A stretch of 64,000 nucleotides of DNA from Candidatus Arthromitus sp. SFB-turkey (GCF_001655775.1 NZ_LXFF01000023.1:1-64000); one strand, 5' to 3'. Positions 8,503-17,264 are shown, numbered from the stretch's first letter. Notes: a model not told the origin generated them from the letters alone. Translations and numbers: made by a program.

Positions 8503-9155
8503 TAGTTGTTGGAGGTATGATAGGACTTGGTAAGACAAGCGTATCTGAAATTATATCTGAGGAATTAAATTCTCAAGTTTTTTATGAAAGTGTTGATGAT
8601 AACCCAATTTTACCATTATTTTACAGCTCGAGTGATGAAGAAATTAAAATGAATAGATATCCTTTTTTGTTACAACTTTATTTTTTAAATAAGAGATTTG
8701 AATCTATAAAAAAAGCATTTGTACATAAAAATAATATTTTAGATCGAAGTATATATGAAGATTGGTATTTTTGTAAAAAAAATATGGAATTAGGAAGAAT
8801 ATCTGAATTAGAAATGAGTATATACGAGTCTCTTTTAAATAATATGATGGAAGAATTGAGGTTTTTTCCAAAGAAGAGTCCAGATATATTTATATATTTA
8901 AAAGGAAGTTTTGATACAGTTTTAAAGCGTATAACATCTAGAGGAAGAGAATATGAATTAGATAAAAAATTAGTATCTTATTATAAACATATATGGGAAG
9001 GTTATGATGATTGGATGTATAATGTTTATGATAAATCTGATGTATTAACAATTGATATGGATAGAATGGATGTTGTAAATAATGAAACTGATAGAAAAGA
9101 GTTATTAAAACTTGTAAAGGATAGATTAAATGTTACATCTGGAAGCTTTATTTAG
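8496..9155 (+). CDS. Deoxynucleoside kinase (dGK/dAK type)
   Basis: 219 residues. The P-loop GGMIGLGKTS lies at the N-terminus, NILDRSIYEDWYF gives the DRS motif near residue 85, and SRGREYE is the lid-like arginine motif. The family phosphorylates deoxyadenosine, deoxyguanosine or deoxycytidine to dNMPs for nucleotide salvage. The gene overlaps the ABC ATPase by 7 bases and is followed by deoD, so nucleoside salvage enzymes sit in an operon with the importer. ATG follows GGAAGGT. Confidence 0.88.
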   Translation: MVIVVGGMIGLGKTSVSEIISEELNSQVFYESVDDNPILPLFYSSSDEEIKMNRYPFLLQLYFLNKRFESIKKAFVHKNNILDRSIYEDWYFCKKNMELGRISELEMSIYESLLNNMMEELRFFPKKSPDIFIYLKGSFDTVLKRITSRGREYELDKKLVSYYKHIWEGYDDWMYNVYDKSDVLTIDMDRMDVVNNETDRKELLKLVKDRLNVTSGSFI

Positions 9156-9211
9156 TTAATTATTTATTGTAATATATTATTATGGAGTTATATTTTAGGA
9201 GGGAAAGTAAA

Positions 9212-9913
9212 GTGAATACGCCACATATAAATACGGATGGAAATAAGATAGCAGAATCAATACTTTTACCTGGAGATCCTCTTAGAGCAAAATTTATTGC
9301 TGAGAATTTTTTGACAGATGTTGTGCAGTTTAATTCAGTAAGAAATATGTTTGGATTTACGGGAAAATATAATGAAAAAGAAGTTTCTGTTATGGGAACT
9401 GGTATGGGTATGCCAAGTATAGGAATTTATTCATATGAACTTATAACTAAATTTGGTGTTAAAAATTTAATTAGAATTGGAAGTTGTGGAGCGCTACAAG
9501 AAAATTTAAAAGTATATGACGTAATAATAGCTCAGGGAGCTTCAACAAATTCAAATTATGCCTCTCAATATGGTCTTCCAGGAACTTTTGCACCAATTGC
9601 ATCATATGAGTTATTATCAAAAGCAGTTAAAGTTGCTAATGATTTAAATATAGACGTTCATGTAGGTAATATTTTATCTTCTGATACTTTTTATGATGAT
9701 AATGCAGAGGCACATTTGTTGTGGAAAAAAATGGGTATACTTGGAATTGAAATGGAAGCTGCAGCACTTTACATGAATGCAGCTAGGTTAGGAGCAAAGG
9801 CACTTAGTATACTTACGGTTAGTGATAATATAATAACCAAGGAAGAAACAACAGCAAGTGAAAGACAAAGTGCATTTGTAAATATGATGAAAATTTCTTT
9901 AGAAATGATTTAA
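9212..9913 (+). CDS. deoD: Purine-nucleoside phosphorylase, DeoD type
   Basis: 233 residues from GTG 9212, preceded by AGGAGGG at 9198-9204; this start gives the standard N-terminus TPHINTDGNKIAESILLPGD. Other conserved parts are MGTGMGMPSIGIYSYEL, the phosphate and ribose pocket region IRIGSCGALQ, and GIEMEAAALYMNAARLGAKAL. The hexameric enzyme splits purine (deoxy)ribonucleosides into base and (deoxy)ribose 1-phosphate. It is the last gene of the transporter-kinase operon and is closed by a terminator. An in-frame ATG at 9182 would add ten residues that lack family resemblance. Confidence 0.95.
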   Translation: MNTPHINTDGNKIAESILLPGDPLRAKFIAENFLTDVVQFNSVRNMFGFTGKYNEKEVSVMGTGMGMPSIGIYSYELITKFGVKNLIRIGSCGALQENLKVYDVIIAQGASTNSNYASQYGLPGTFAPIASYELLSKAVKVANDLNIDVHVGNILSSDTFYDDNAEAHLLWKKMGILGIEMEAAALYMNAARLGAKALSILTVSDNIITKEETTASERQSAFVNMMKISLEMI

Positions 9914-9923
9914 CACATTTTTA

Positions 9924-9957
9924 GATACATCTTAATACAATAGATGTATCCTTTTTT
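9924..9957 (+). terminator. Intrinsic terminator after deoD
   Basis: GATACATCT at 9924-9932 pairs with AGATGTATC at 9942-9950, followed by a T-run. Confidence 0.85.
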
Positions 9958-10025
9958 ATTTTTTAATGAATTTATTTTCATTAAATTTGTTTAGGATGTA
10001 GTTATTTGTTGGAGATAAGTTATCG

Positions 10026-12389
10026 ATGTTGTATTTTTTAAGTTTAATAATAGCACTAGTTTATTTCTATATATTTTTAAGTATTTTTAGATTTAAATTA
10101 TTATATTTTTTGAAAAAATTTATTTTTAGAATAGTACCAGAATTGATAGTTTTAATGTATTTTAATTTCTTTATGATAAGCATAATAAATTCAAAGATAA
10201 CAACTTCTTTGAGTAAGACGGGATTTTATAGTGTTGCAAATCAAATAAATACTATATTTTTTCATAAATTTTATTATGTAACATTTTTTGATTTTATTGT
10301 AATTATAATATTTTTATACTTTTTGTTTATTATAGTAAAAGCTATTTTTTGCAAAAATTATTTAAGTAAATTGAAATATTTAAAAACTACGGTAATGTAT
10401 AAATATTTTGATGAAATAAAGTGGTTAATTATTTGTTTCTATATAATTTATTTTATAATTTTATTTGTATCTCGGGAATATTTTATATATTCATTACAAC
10501 AGTATATAAATATATTTACCATCTTTAATATATATTTTATTATAAATATGTTTCTTATGATGAAAGAATTAGAAATAATTCTTATATCTGATTTGTTTAA
10601 TTACAAAATAAATAAATTTGATGTTAAAGATTTCATTAAAGATGAAAATTATCGAATTTATGACTTTGATGTAATGTTTGAAGAAAAGAAATATTTATTT
10701 AGAGAAGTTAATAATTATTTAAATTATTATCAAAAAGAAGCGCTTACTATATGTATAGATGGAAAATGTGGATGTGGTAAGACTAGTTTTGCGGGAGTTT
10801 TACAAAAACAATTAAATGATGATTATTATGTTTTTGAGATAAATAGTTTAATAGTTACAGAGAATAATAGATTAAATGACTATTTTAATTTCATTATGGG
10901 GAATTTATTTAAAGCTCATGGTATATATAACTCTAAACTTTTAAAAAATTATATGAATATAATAAGTTATGTTATAAGTGATAAAATTTCTAATGTTGTT
11001 AATTATTTTTTAGATGAAAATTTTAAAAAGAGTTATTTTGATTTAAGAGACGAAATTAATTTGTATACAAAGAAGATATTTGATTCTAATTTTAATAAAA
11101 ATCTAGATAAAAAAGGAATAATATTTATAGTTGATGATTTAGAAAGGGTTTATAATGAGGCTCAAATTGTTAACATGCTAATTTTTTCTCAATATATAAT
11201 TAGTTTTGATTATGTAAAGTTTATATTTGTTACTAATTTAGATATTTTGAATGAGAAAATAGAAAGTAGATATTTAAACATGTTTATCCATAAAGTCTTT
11301 AAAATTGATGATACGAATACAAATGCTATACTTTCAAAATATTTTAAAGAACTTGATATGTATGAAAATATTAATAGAAGAGAAAATTTGACAGAGTGGT
11401 TTAAAATTTTGGCTACGATTGAGTTCGATAAAAATATTAAAGAATTTGGAATGTATTTATATAATAATATTAATCTTGAGTATTATATTTTTTCTAAAAA
11501 ATGGACGGAATACAAAAGTAAACTATTTGAAAAATTGGATGAAAGTAAACTCATGGAAGGATCATTTATAAAAATTAATTTCGATAATAATTTAGATTAT
11601 GAAATTATGAATGATTACTATAATTATATTTATTTTAAGAAATCATTTCTGGGAGATATTAGAGATGTAATATTAGATAATATTTATATGATAAATAGAT
11701 TAGCAAAAATAAAATTTGATTTATATAATGATGAGCAGGTAATTGCTATTTGGATATGTCTAGAAAAAAAAGGTTTATTAGATAGTACAATGTATTTAGA
11801 TAAAGAAAAGTATAGAATATATAAAAATCTTACTAAGTATAAACAAAATATTAATAAAATAAGTACACTTGTAAATCTAAAACTTGAAAAAAATCCTAGA
11901 AATTTAAAAAGACAAGTATCATTTTTTTGGTATAGTTTTGAAAAATTAAATGAATATTTAAAAGAAATAGAAACACATGAGCATTTTGATGATGTTTTAA
12001 AATTAGTTACACAAAGAGATTTTATATTGTTTTTTATGCTTATATGTTTTTTTAAAATATCAAATTTTATAGAAGATCCTAAAGAAGAATTCAAGGTTAG
12101 TTTTAAAAATAATGTGGATATTATGGGGATATATAAATTTTTAAATTCAAATTATGAAGATTTGAAAAGGTGTTCCGTTAGGGGATTAACATCATTTGTA
12201 AATGAAAATGCAAATGATGTGGATATTGAAACTTATGTATCTTTAAAAGGATTTGATAAGGGAATAAATTATATATTTTTATGTTTTTATATTCAAACTT
12301 ATATATACAAAAAGATGATATTAGAAGATGTTAATGAGGAAGGATTTGAACTTCTTGTAAGATTTATATATGATTTAAATAGAAATTAA
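10026..12389 (+). CDS. Membrane-anchored KAP-family P-loop NTPase
   Basis: 787 residues. About five hydrophobic helices occupy the first 185 residues (for example LYFLSLIIALVYFYIFLSIF and FIVIIIFLYFLFIIV). They are followed by a KAP-type NTPase domain: Walker A CIDGKCGCGKTSFAG at about 240-255 and Walker B GIIFIVDDLERVY near 365-377. The rest is a long, helical, unrecognised C-terminal region. KAP NTPases include animal Kidins220 and phage-exclusion protein PifA, and bacterial members often occur in mobile or defence contexts. Here the gene stands alone between two terminators, so no partner suggests its job. Composition matches its neighbours. The family call is fairly safe; the function is open. 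Confidence 0.75.
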   Translation: MLYFLSLIIALVYFYIFLSIFRFKLLYFLKKFIFRIVPELIVLMYFNFFMISIINSKITTSLSKTGFYSVANQINTIFFHKFYYVTFFDFIVIIIFLYFLFIIVKAIFCKNYLSKLKYLKTTVMYKYFDEIKWLIICFYIIYFIILFVSREYFIYSLQQYINIFTIFNIYFIINMFLMMKELEIILISDLFNYKINKFDVKDFIKDENYRIYDFDVMFEEKKYLFREVNNYLNYYQKEALTICIDGKCGCGKTSFAGVLQKQLNDDYYVFEINSLIVTENNRLNDYFNFIMGNLFKAHGIYNSKLLKNYMNIISYVISDKISNVVNYFLDENFKKSYFDLRDEINLYTKKIFDSNFNKNLDKKGIIFIVDDLERVYNEAQIVNMLIFSQYIISFDYVKFIFVTNLDILNEKIESRYLNMFIHKVFKIDDTNTNAILSKYFKELDMYENINRRENLTEWFKILATIEFDKNIKEFGMYLYNNINLEYYIFSKKWTEYKSKLFEKLDESKLMEGSFIKINFDNNLDYEIMNDYYNYIYFKKSFLGDIRDVILDNIYMINRLAKIKFDLYNDEQVIAIWICLEKKGLLDSTMYLDKEKYRIYKNLTKYKQNINKISTLVNLKLEKNPRNLKRQVSFFWYSFEKLNEYLKEIETHEHFDDVLKLVTQRDFILFFMLICFFKISNFIEDPKEEFKVSFKNNVDIMGIYKFLNSNYEDLKRCSVRGLTSFVNENANDVDIETYVSLKGFDKGINYIFLCFYIQTYIYKKMILEDVNEEGFELLVRFIYDLNRN

Positions 12390-12420
12390 AATAGTAACTA
12401 CAATATGTAGTTACTATTTT
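12388..12420. terminator. Bidirectional terminator between the KAP gene and the amino-acid binding protein gene
   Basis: AAATAGTAACTACA ending at 12402 pairs with TGTAGTTACTATTT from 12406 around a three-base loop, with A- and T-rich flanks. Confidence 0.9.
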
Positions 12421-13227
12421 TTATTTTGTATCAAAGAAGAATGGAATATTAAGCTCGTCAAATACTTGCTTTAATTCAGATAAATATTTTTCAGCTAGTT
12501 TGTTAAAACCACCGTCTTGTTGAAATTCTGTTATGTATTGATTTATTTTGTTTAAAAGTTCTTCATTTCCTTTTTTTACAGCTATTCCCCAATATTGAGT
12601 ATCTCCTATTGGTTCTAAATTAATTTTTGTAGTATCTTGATTTTGAGTATGAGCTTTATAAATTGTATCTTGTCCATATATAAATATATCTGCTTTTCCT
12701 TGTGCAACTTCTAATATTGCTGCAGATTCTTTATCAAAAATCATTATTTCAGCGTTTTGTAGATTATTTTCTGCAAATATGTGTCCTGTTGTACCTTTTT
12801 TTACAGCAACTTTTATTCCCTGTTTGTTTGCATCATCTATTGATTCTACTTCTGAATTTATATTTATAAGCATTGCTAAATTTGATACTGCATAAGGAAT
12901 AGAAAAATCTACAACTTTTGATCTTTCTTCTGTTATTGTCATAGATGATAAAATAATATCTATTTTTCCTGCTTGAAGCGATGGTATTAATCCACTGTAA
13001 GCGGTGTTTATAATTTCAAGATCCATATTTAATTTATCAGCTAAATATTGGGCTAATTCTACTGAAAGTCCATATGGATTACCTTGATTATCAATTGTCT
13101 CAAATGGAGGAAATTGGAGTTCCATACCAACTCTTAGAGTTTGTCTCTCGTTTTTTGTTGATGAACAAGAAACTGTAAAAAGTAATATTGAAATAGAAAG
13201 TATAAATTTTCTTATAAACTTTTTCAT
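12421..13227 (-). CDS. Amino-acid ABC transporter substrate-binding lipoprotein (family 3)
   Basis: 268 residues with a lipoprotein signal (hydrophobic core, lipobox ending TVSC near residue 21). The mature part is a type 3 solute-binding protein: LRVGMELQFPPFETIDNQGN, then GLSVELAQYLADKLN, and the conserved GLIPSLQAGKIDIILSSMTITEERSKVVDFS block. The DIILSS-type segment and Arg in TEERSK are the ligand carboxylate contacts in this family. It lies alone between terminator and promoter, without permease or ATPase in the window, so it must use components encoded elsewhere. AAAGGAG precedes the ATG. Confidence 0.9.
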   Translation of the reverse strand: MKKFIRKFILSISILLFTVSCSSTKNERQTLRVGMELQFPPFETIDNQGNPYGLSVELAQYLADKLNMDLEIINTAYSGLIPSLQAGKIDIILSSMTITEERSKVVDFSIPYAVSNLAMLININSEVESIDDANKQGIKVAVKKGTTGHIFAENNLQNAEIMIFDKESAAILEVAQGKADIFIYGQDTIYKAHTQNQDTTKINLEPIGDTQYWGIAVKKGNEELLNKINQYITEFQQDGGFNKLAEKYLSELKQVFDELNIPFFFDTK

Positions 13228-13403
13228 AAATTGCTCCTTTAATTTAAAAAATTTTTTCTAAGTACATTATATATTAAAAGGTGTTATTTCATCTAGTATT
13301 AAAATTTTGATAATAAATAGAAGCAATATTTGTATATAAATTAGAAAAAGTTCACAAAATAAAAATATGTTTGATTTTTAATTTACCAATTGGGAGAAGT
13401 ATC

Positions 13404-14264
13404 ATGGATCTTAATATTTTAGATAAGCTAATTGAATATGCCATAATAGATGTTTTTGAAGATACTAAACTCAAAATTTTGGGATTTCCGTATAAATGTA
13501 AGTTTATAAAAAGAAGAGAACAAGAAAATTTTTATATAAAAGATGCAACTCTTAATTTTACAATGATCGCTAAAGATAATAAAATCGTTCATTTTGAGTT
13601 TAAAAAAGAGTATTTTTATAATGATATATATAAATTTCTTGTATATTCATCATTTTTGATATATGAAAATAAGGATGATTTTGAACTTATACTAGTTTAT
13701 CCGAGAAAAGCAAGAAAAATAGTTAAAAGTATGGCTTTTACTTCTTTAAGATTTGTGTATACAGATGTTTATTTAGATTGTTTTAATGGCGATAAGCTTC
13801 TTATGAAATTGGCCGCTAAGGCTTCTAAAAATAGAAGATTTAAAGATGAAGAATATTTAGCATTATCGCTTATTCCATATATGTATTCCAAACGTGAAAG
13901 AATTACTTTGATAATAGAAGGATTAAGACTTGCAAATTCTTTAAATTCTAAAAAGAAACATAGTATTATTATAATTATTCTTATTCTATCTGAAGGTTTT
14001 TTGGATGAATCAGATATGCTTAAACTTAAAAAGGAGATAAAAATGTATAAAATTGGTAAAATGCTATTAGAAGAAGGGAAGAAAAAAGCAGCAGATGAAG
14101 TTGAAAGAGAAATTTCTGGAAAAATGGTTGAAAAAGGTAAAAATCAAGCTAAAGTTGAAATTGCTATCGATATGATGAGAAACAAAGAACCTCTTGATAA
14201 AATTATGAAATATACAGGATTTGATAAAAGGACTCTTGAAAAAATTTATTATAATTTTAAATAA
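13404..14264 (+). CDS. Rpn-like/PD-(D/E)XK nuclease family protein
   Basis: 286 residues from ATG 13404 (GGGAG at 13392-13396). Residues about 50-75 give a core with DATLNFTMIAKDNKIVHFEFKKEY, consistent with a PD-(D/E)XK nuclease (D, then E-x-K in HFEFKKE). The C-terminus has the highly helical EEGKKKAADEV region and ends LDKIMKYTGFDKRTLEKIY, the tail typical of Rpn/PD-(D/E)XK 'transposase-like' proteins. Family members are nucleases often annotated as transposases although they are not always mobile. No inverted terminal repeats were found here. The assignment rests on motif layout and the C-terminal tail and is moderate. Confidence 0.6.
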   Translation: MDLNILDKLIEYAIIDVFEDTKLKILGFPYKCKFIKRREQENFYIKDATLNFTMIAKDNKIVHFEFKKEYFYNDIYKFLVYSSFLIYENKDDFELILVYPRKARKIVKSMAFTSLRFVYTDVYLDCFNGDKLLMKLAAKASKNRRFKDEEYLALSLIPYMYSKRERITLIIEGLRLANSLNSKKKHSIIIIILILSEGFLDESDMLKLKKEIKMYKIGKMLLEEGKKKAADEVEREISGKMVEKGKNQAKVEIAIDMMRNKEPLDKIMKYTGFDKRTLEKIYYNFK

Positions 14265-14267
14265 TAG

Positions 14268-14298
14268 CTGGGGTAAATTTTATTTACTTCAGTTTTTT
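14268..14298 (+). terminator. Intrinsic terminator after the Rpn-like gene
   Basis: CTGGGGTAAAT at 14268-14278 pairs with ATTTACTTCAG at 14282-14292 (two G-T pairs), followed by a T-run. Confidence 0.75.
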
Positions 14299-14304
14299 GT
14301 TTTT

Positions 14305-14348
14305 TGATATTTTAAATTTAAGTATTTTTAAATTTAAAATGATATAAT
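14305..14348 (+). promoter_or_regulatory. Promoter of the two-component system with AT inverted repeat
   Basis: A TATAAT -10 hexamer lies at 14343-14348. Just upstream, two TTTAAATTTAA-like arms form an inverted repeat (about 14309-14338) where a -35 box would be. It could be an autoregulatory site. In AT-rich DNA such repeats are common, so this is tentative. Confidence 0.4.
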
Positions 14349-14380
14349 TAGTTAAAAAATTTGAAAAAGGATGATTAGTT

Positions 14381-15073
14381 ATGAAATTGTTGTTGGCTGA
14401 GGATGAAAAAGAGTTTGCTAATGCTTTAGTTGCTGTATTTAAACATAATAATTATTCTGTTGATGTTGTTTATAATGGACAAGATGCTTTGGATTGGGCT
14501 TTAAATACAGATTATGATGGAATTATTTTAGATATAATGATGCCTAAACTTAGTGGACTTGAAGTTTTAGAAAGACTGCGTAAAGAAGGAAGTAGTGTTC
14601 CTATTTTACTGCTTACTGCAAAAGGTGAGGTATATGATAAAGTAAAGGGGTTAGATATGGGAGCTGATGATTATTTACCAAAACCCTTTGCTATGAAAGA
14701 GCTTTTAGCTAGAATTCGTGCAATGACAAGAAGAAAATCAGAATTTTTATCAAATACTTTGAATTTTAATGGAATGAGTTTAAATAGAGAAAATTTTGAG
14801 TTATCTTATAAAAATCAAAGTTTAAGATTAGGAAATAAAGAATATCAAATGATGGAGATGTTAATGAGTAATCCCAATATGTTAATATCTACGGATCAGT
14901 TTATGGAAAAAATTTGGGGATATAATTCTGACGCAGAGATTAATGGAGTTTGGGTTTATATATCTTATTTAAGAAAAAAGCTAGTTTATATTAATGCTCC
15001 TTTTGAAATTAAAGCTGCTAGAGGAATTGGATATAAGTTAGAGAAAAAAAGAGGTATAAGTATAAATGATTAA
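14381..15073 (+). CDS. OmpR/PhoB-family response regulator
   Basis: 230 residues. The receiver domain (about 1-118) has the acidic pair E7/D8, the phospho-acceptor D51 in GIILDIMMPKLSG, the conserved Thr in LLLTAKG and Lys in YLPKPFAM. The C-terminal winged helix (about 128-225) ends with the usual VYISYLRKKL and RGIGYKLE strands. It overlaps the sensor kinase gene by 8 bases. Its likely target is the VTC/DUF4956 operon directly downstream, where paired direct repeats replace a -35 box. Confidence 0.95.
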   Translation: MKLLLAEDEKEFANALVAVFKHNNYSVDVVYNGQDALDWALNTDYDGIILDIMMPKLSGLEVLERLRKEGSSVPILLLTAKGEVYDKVKGLDMGADDYLPKPFAMKELLARIRAMTRRKSEFLSNTLNFNGMSLNRENFELSYKNQSLRLGNKEYQMMEMLMSNPNMLISTDQFMEKIWGYNSDAEINGVWVYISYLRKKLVYINAPFEIKAARGIGYKLEKKRGISIND

Positions 15074-16334
15074 AAAATTACAAAGAAAATTTATATTTAT
15101 AACTATTTCTTCTTTATTCATTGTTCTTTTAATAGTTGTAGGTACTATTAATGCTATTAATATTATTCAAACTGAAAATAAAACTAATGAATTAATTAAC
15201 ATAATTTTAGATCATGATGGAGTACTTCCAAGAGACTTTAAAGGGCCTAAAATTAAACCTAAAGATGATTTTAATAAAATGGATTCTCCATTTCGTTTTG
15301 AATATTCTAAGGAAACTCCTTTTCAAACAAGATACTTTTCAATAAAGTTTTTTGATAATGGGGATACAGTTATAGACATTAAAAATATTGCCTCTATAGA
15401 TTATTTAGAAGCAAGTGATTTAGCTGAATTAGTTATTAATTCTGGAAAAACTTCAGGTTATAAAGGAATATATAAGTTTAAAATTTCTGAGAAAGATGGA
15501 TATAAACTTCTTGTGTTTCTTGATTGTAGGAAAGATATTTTAGTTATTAGAGATTTTGCTATAGTATCTATATTTGTTGGAATATTATTTTTAATTCTTG
15601 TTTTAATTTTATTGAGTATTTTGTCTAAAAGAGCTATTAAGCCTTTTATTGAAAGTATGGAGAAACAAAAAAGATTTATAACAGATGCAGGACATGAGAT
15701 AAAAACGCCTCTTGCAATTATATCTGCAAATACTGAAGTTATAGAAATGTACAATGGTGAAAATGAATGGACTCAGAGTATTAGAAATCAAGTTAATAGA
15801 TTAAGTGAACTTATTAAAAGTTTGTTATCTCTTGCTAAAATGGATGAGAATGATTTTAATTTAGAGATGGAAGAGTTTTCTTGTGGAGATGTTGTTTGTA
15901 ATTTAGTAGATAATTTTGATGCACTTTTTAATAATAAAAATTTAGATTTACAAAAAAATATAGATTCTAGATTAAAAATGGTTGGAAATAGAAATGATTT
16001 TTATAATTTAATTTCTATTCTTTTAGATAATTCTGTAAAGTATACACCAGATGGTGGAAAGATAGAAATATTTTTTGGTAAAAAAGATAATAAAGTAGAA
16101 TTCTCAATTTTAAATACATGTGAAGAATTTTTACAAGGTGATTTAAGGTATCTTTTTGATAGGTTTTATAGATTAGATAATTCTCGTTCAAGAGAAGGTG
16201 GAGGGTATGGTATAGGATTATCGATAGCTGAGTCCATTGTAAAGGCGCATAAAGGTAAGATAACAGCTATTGGAAAAGGAAATGAAGTTTGTTTTAGGTT
16301 TTTATTACCTCAAAATTTAGATAAGAGAAAATAA
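15066..16334 (+). CDS. Sensor histidine kinase
   Basis: 422 residues. Two membrane helices (about 10-32 and 160-185) enclose an extracellular sensor of about 125 residues that I do not recognise. The phospho-acceptor H-box is FITDAGHEIKTPLAII, followed by the N-box (ILLDNSVKYTPDGG), F-box (FDRFYRLDNSRSREGGG) and GIGLSIAESI. There is no HAMP domain of usual length, since the H-box begins about 20 residues after the second helix. It is translationally coupled to the response regulator and presumably phosphorylates it. Confidence 0.94.
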   Translation: MIKKLQRKFIFITISSLFIVLLIVVGTINAINIIQTENKTNELINIILDHDGVLPRDFKGPKIKPKDDFNKMDSPFRFEYSKETPFQTRYFSIKFFDNGDTVIDIKNIASIDYLEASDLAELVINSGKTSGYKGIYKFKISEKDGYKLLVFLDCRKDILVIRDFAIVSIFVGILFLILVLILLSILSKRAIKPFIESMEKQKRFITDAGHEIKTPLAIISANTEVIEMYNGENEWTQSIRNQVNRLSELIKSLLSLAKMDENDFNLEMEEFSCGDVVCNLVDNFDALFNNKNLDLQKNIDSRLKMVGNRNDFYNLISILLDNSVKYTPDGGKIEIFFGKKDNKVEFSILNTCEEFLQGDLRYLFDRFYRLDNSRSREGGGYGIGLSIAESIVKAHKGKITAIGKGNEVCFRFLLPQNLDKRK

Positions 16335-16375
16335 TTTTCAAATTCGCTTTTATAGTGGGTTTGAAAATTTTTTTT
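16333..16375 (+). terminator. Terminator after the sensor kinase gene
   Basis: AATTTTCAAA at 16333-16342 pairs with TTTGAAAATT at 16360-16369, followed by a T-run. It separates the regulator genes from the VTC operon. Confidence 0.65.
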
Positions 16376-16389
16376 GAGAAAATTGAAAG

Positions 16390-16422
16390 TTTAAAGTTAA
16401 TTTAAGGTTGGATATATATACT
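16390..16422 (+). promoter_or_regulatory. Candidate response-regulator box and promoter of the VTC-DUF4956 operon
   Basis: TTTAAAGTT at 16390-16398 and TTTAAGGTT at 16401-16409 are direct repeats with an 11-base period, typical of OmpR-family operators. They lie where a -35 box would be, ahead of a TATACT -10 candidate at 16417-16422. No -35 hexamer is visible. This suggests an activator-dependent promoter, probably used by the adjacent regulator. Confidence 0.5.
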
Positions 16423-16486
16423 TGTTTACATAGAAGGAACGATGTTCACATCAAACTTAATAATTATTTATAAGGAGGAGAAAAAA

Positions 16487-17233
16487 ATGGGAAAAATTAA
16501 ATCAACGTTTCAAAGGTATGAAAAAAAATATCTTTTAGATGAGAATAAATATTATAAATTTTTAAACAAAATTGAAGATAAAATGAGAATTGATGATTAT
16601 GGTAAAGTTACCATTTGTAATATATATTTTGATACAGAAGATTCAAGACTTATAAGATATTCTCTTGATAAACCTGTTTATAAAGAAAAATTAAGGATGA
16701 GGAGTTATGATGTTCCAAATAGTAAGAGCACAGTTTTTGTAGAACTTAAGAAAAAATATGATGGAGTTGTGTATAAGAGGAGAGAAAATATGCTTATTGT
16801 TGAAGCGGAAAATTATTTGTATCGTGGAGAATATCCATCATTTGAAAGTCAAGTTTTACATGAGATAGATTGGTTTATAAATCATTACAAGACTATACAA
16901 CCTAGTATGTATATTTCTTATGAACGAATTGCAATGTATGGAATAGAAGATTCAGAAATTAGGATTACCTTTGATGAAAATATTTTATGGAGAGATACGG
17001 AGCTTGATTTGAAAAAAGGATCATGGGGTAATCCAATAATTAATAAAAATGAGTATTTAATGGAAGTAAAAATTGCTGGAGGAATGCCATTTTGGTTGTG
17101 TGATGCTTTAAATAGTTTGGAAATTTATCCTAGATCATTTTCAAAATATGGAATAGCGTATCAAATGCAACAAGGATATATAGATATGATTAACACAGAA
17201 GAGAGTTATGAAAGAGAAGTTTTTGCTTGTTAG
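16487..17233 (+). CDS. Polyphosphate polymerase (VTC) domain protein
   Basis: 248 residues from ATG 16487, preceded by AAGGAGGAG. The sequence follows the VTC/tunnel-fold pattern: FQRYEKKYLLDE at the N-terminus, VTICNIYFDTEDSRL, KEKLRMRSYD, VFVELKKKYDGVVYKRR, then LMEVKI and FSKYGIAY at the end. Basic residues in these strands line the tunnel in yeast Vtc4, which makes polyphosphate from ATP. Bacterial relatives usually stand beside DUF4956 and CotH-type genes, as partly seen here; their product has not been clearly settled. The next gene begins 31 bases downstream. Confidence 0.88.
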   Translation: MGKIKSTFQRYEKKYLLDENKYYKFLNKIEDKMRIDDYGKVTICNIYFDTEDSRLIRYSLDKPVYKEKLRMRSYDVPNSKSTVFVELKKKYDGVVYKRRENMLIVEAENYLYRGEYPSFESQVLHEIDWFINHYKTIQPSMYISYERIAMYGIEDSEIRITFDENILWRDTELDLKKGSWGNPIINKNEYLMEVKIAGGMPFWLCDALNSLEIYPRSFSKYGIAYQMQQGYIDMINTEESYEREVFAC

Positions 17234-17264
17234 AAATTTTTAGAGATTTTAGGAGGAGAAGAAG

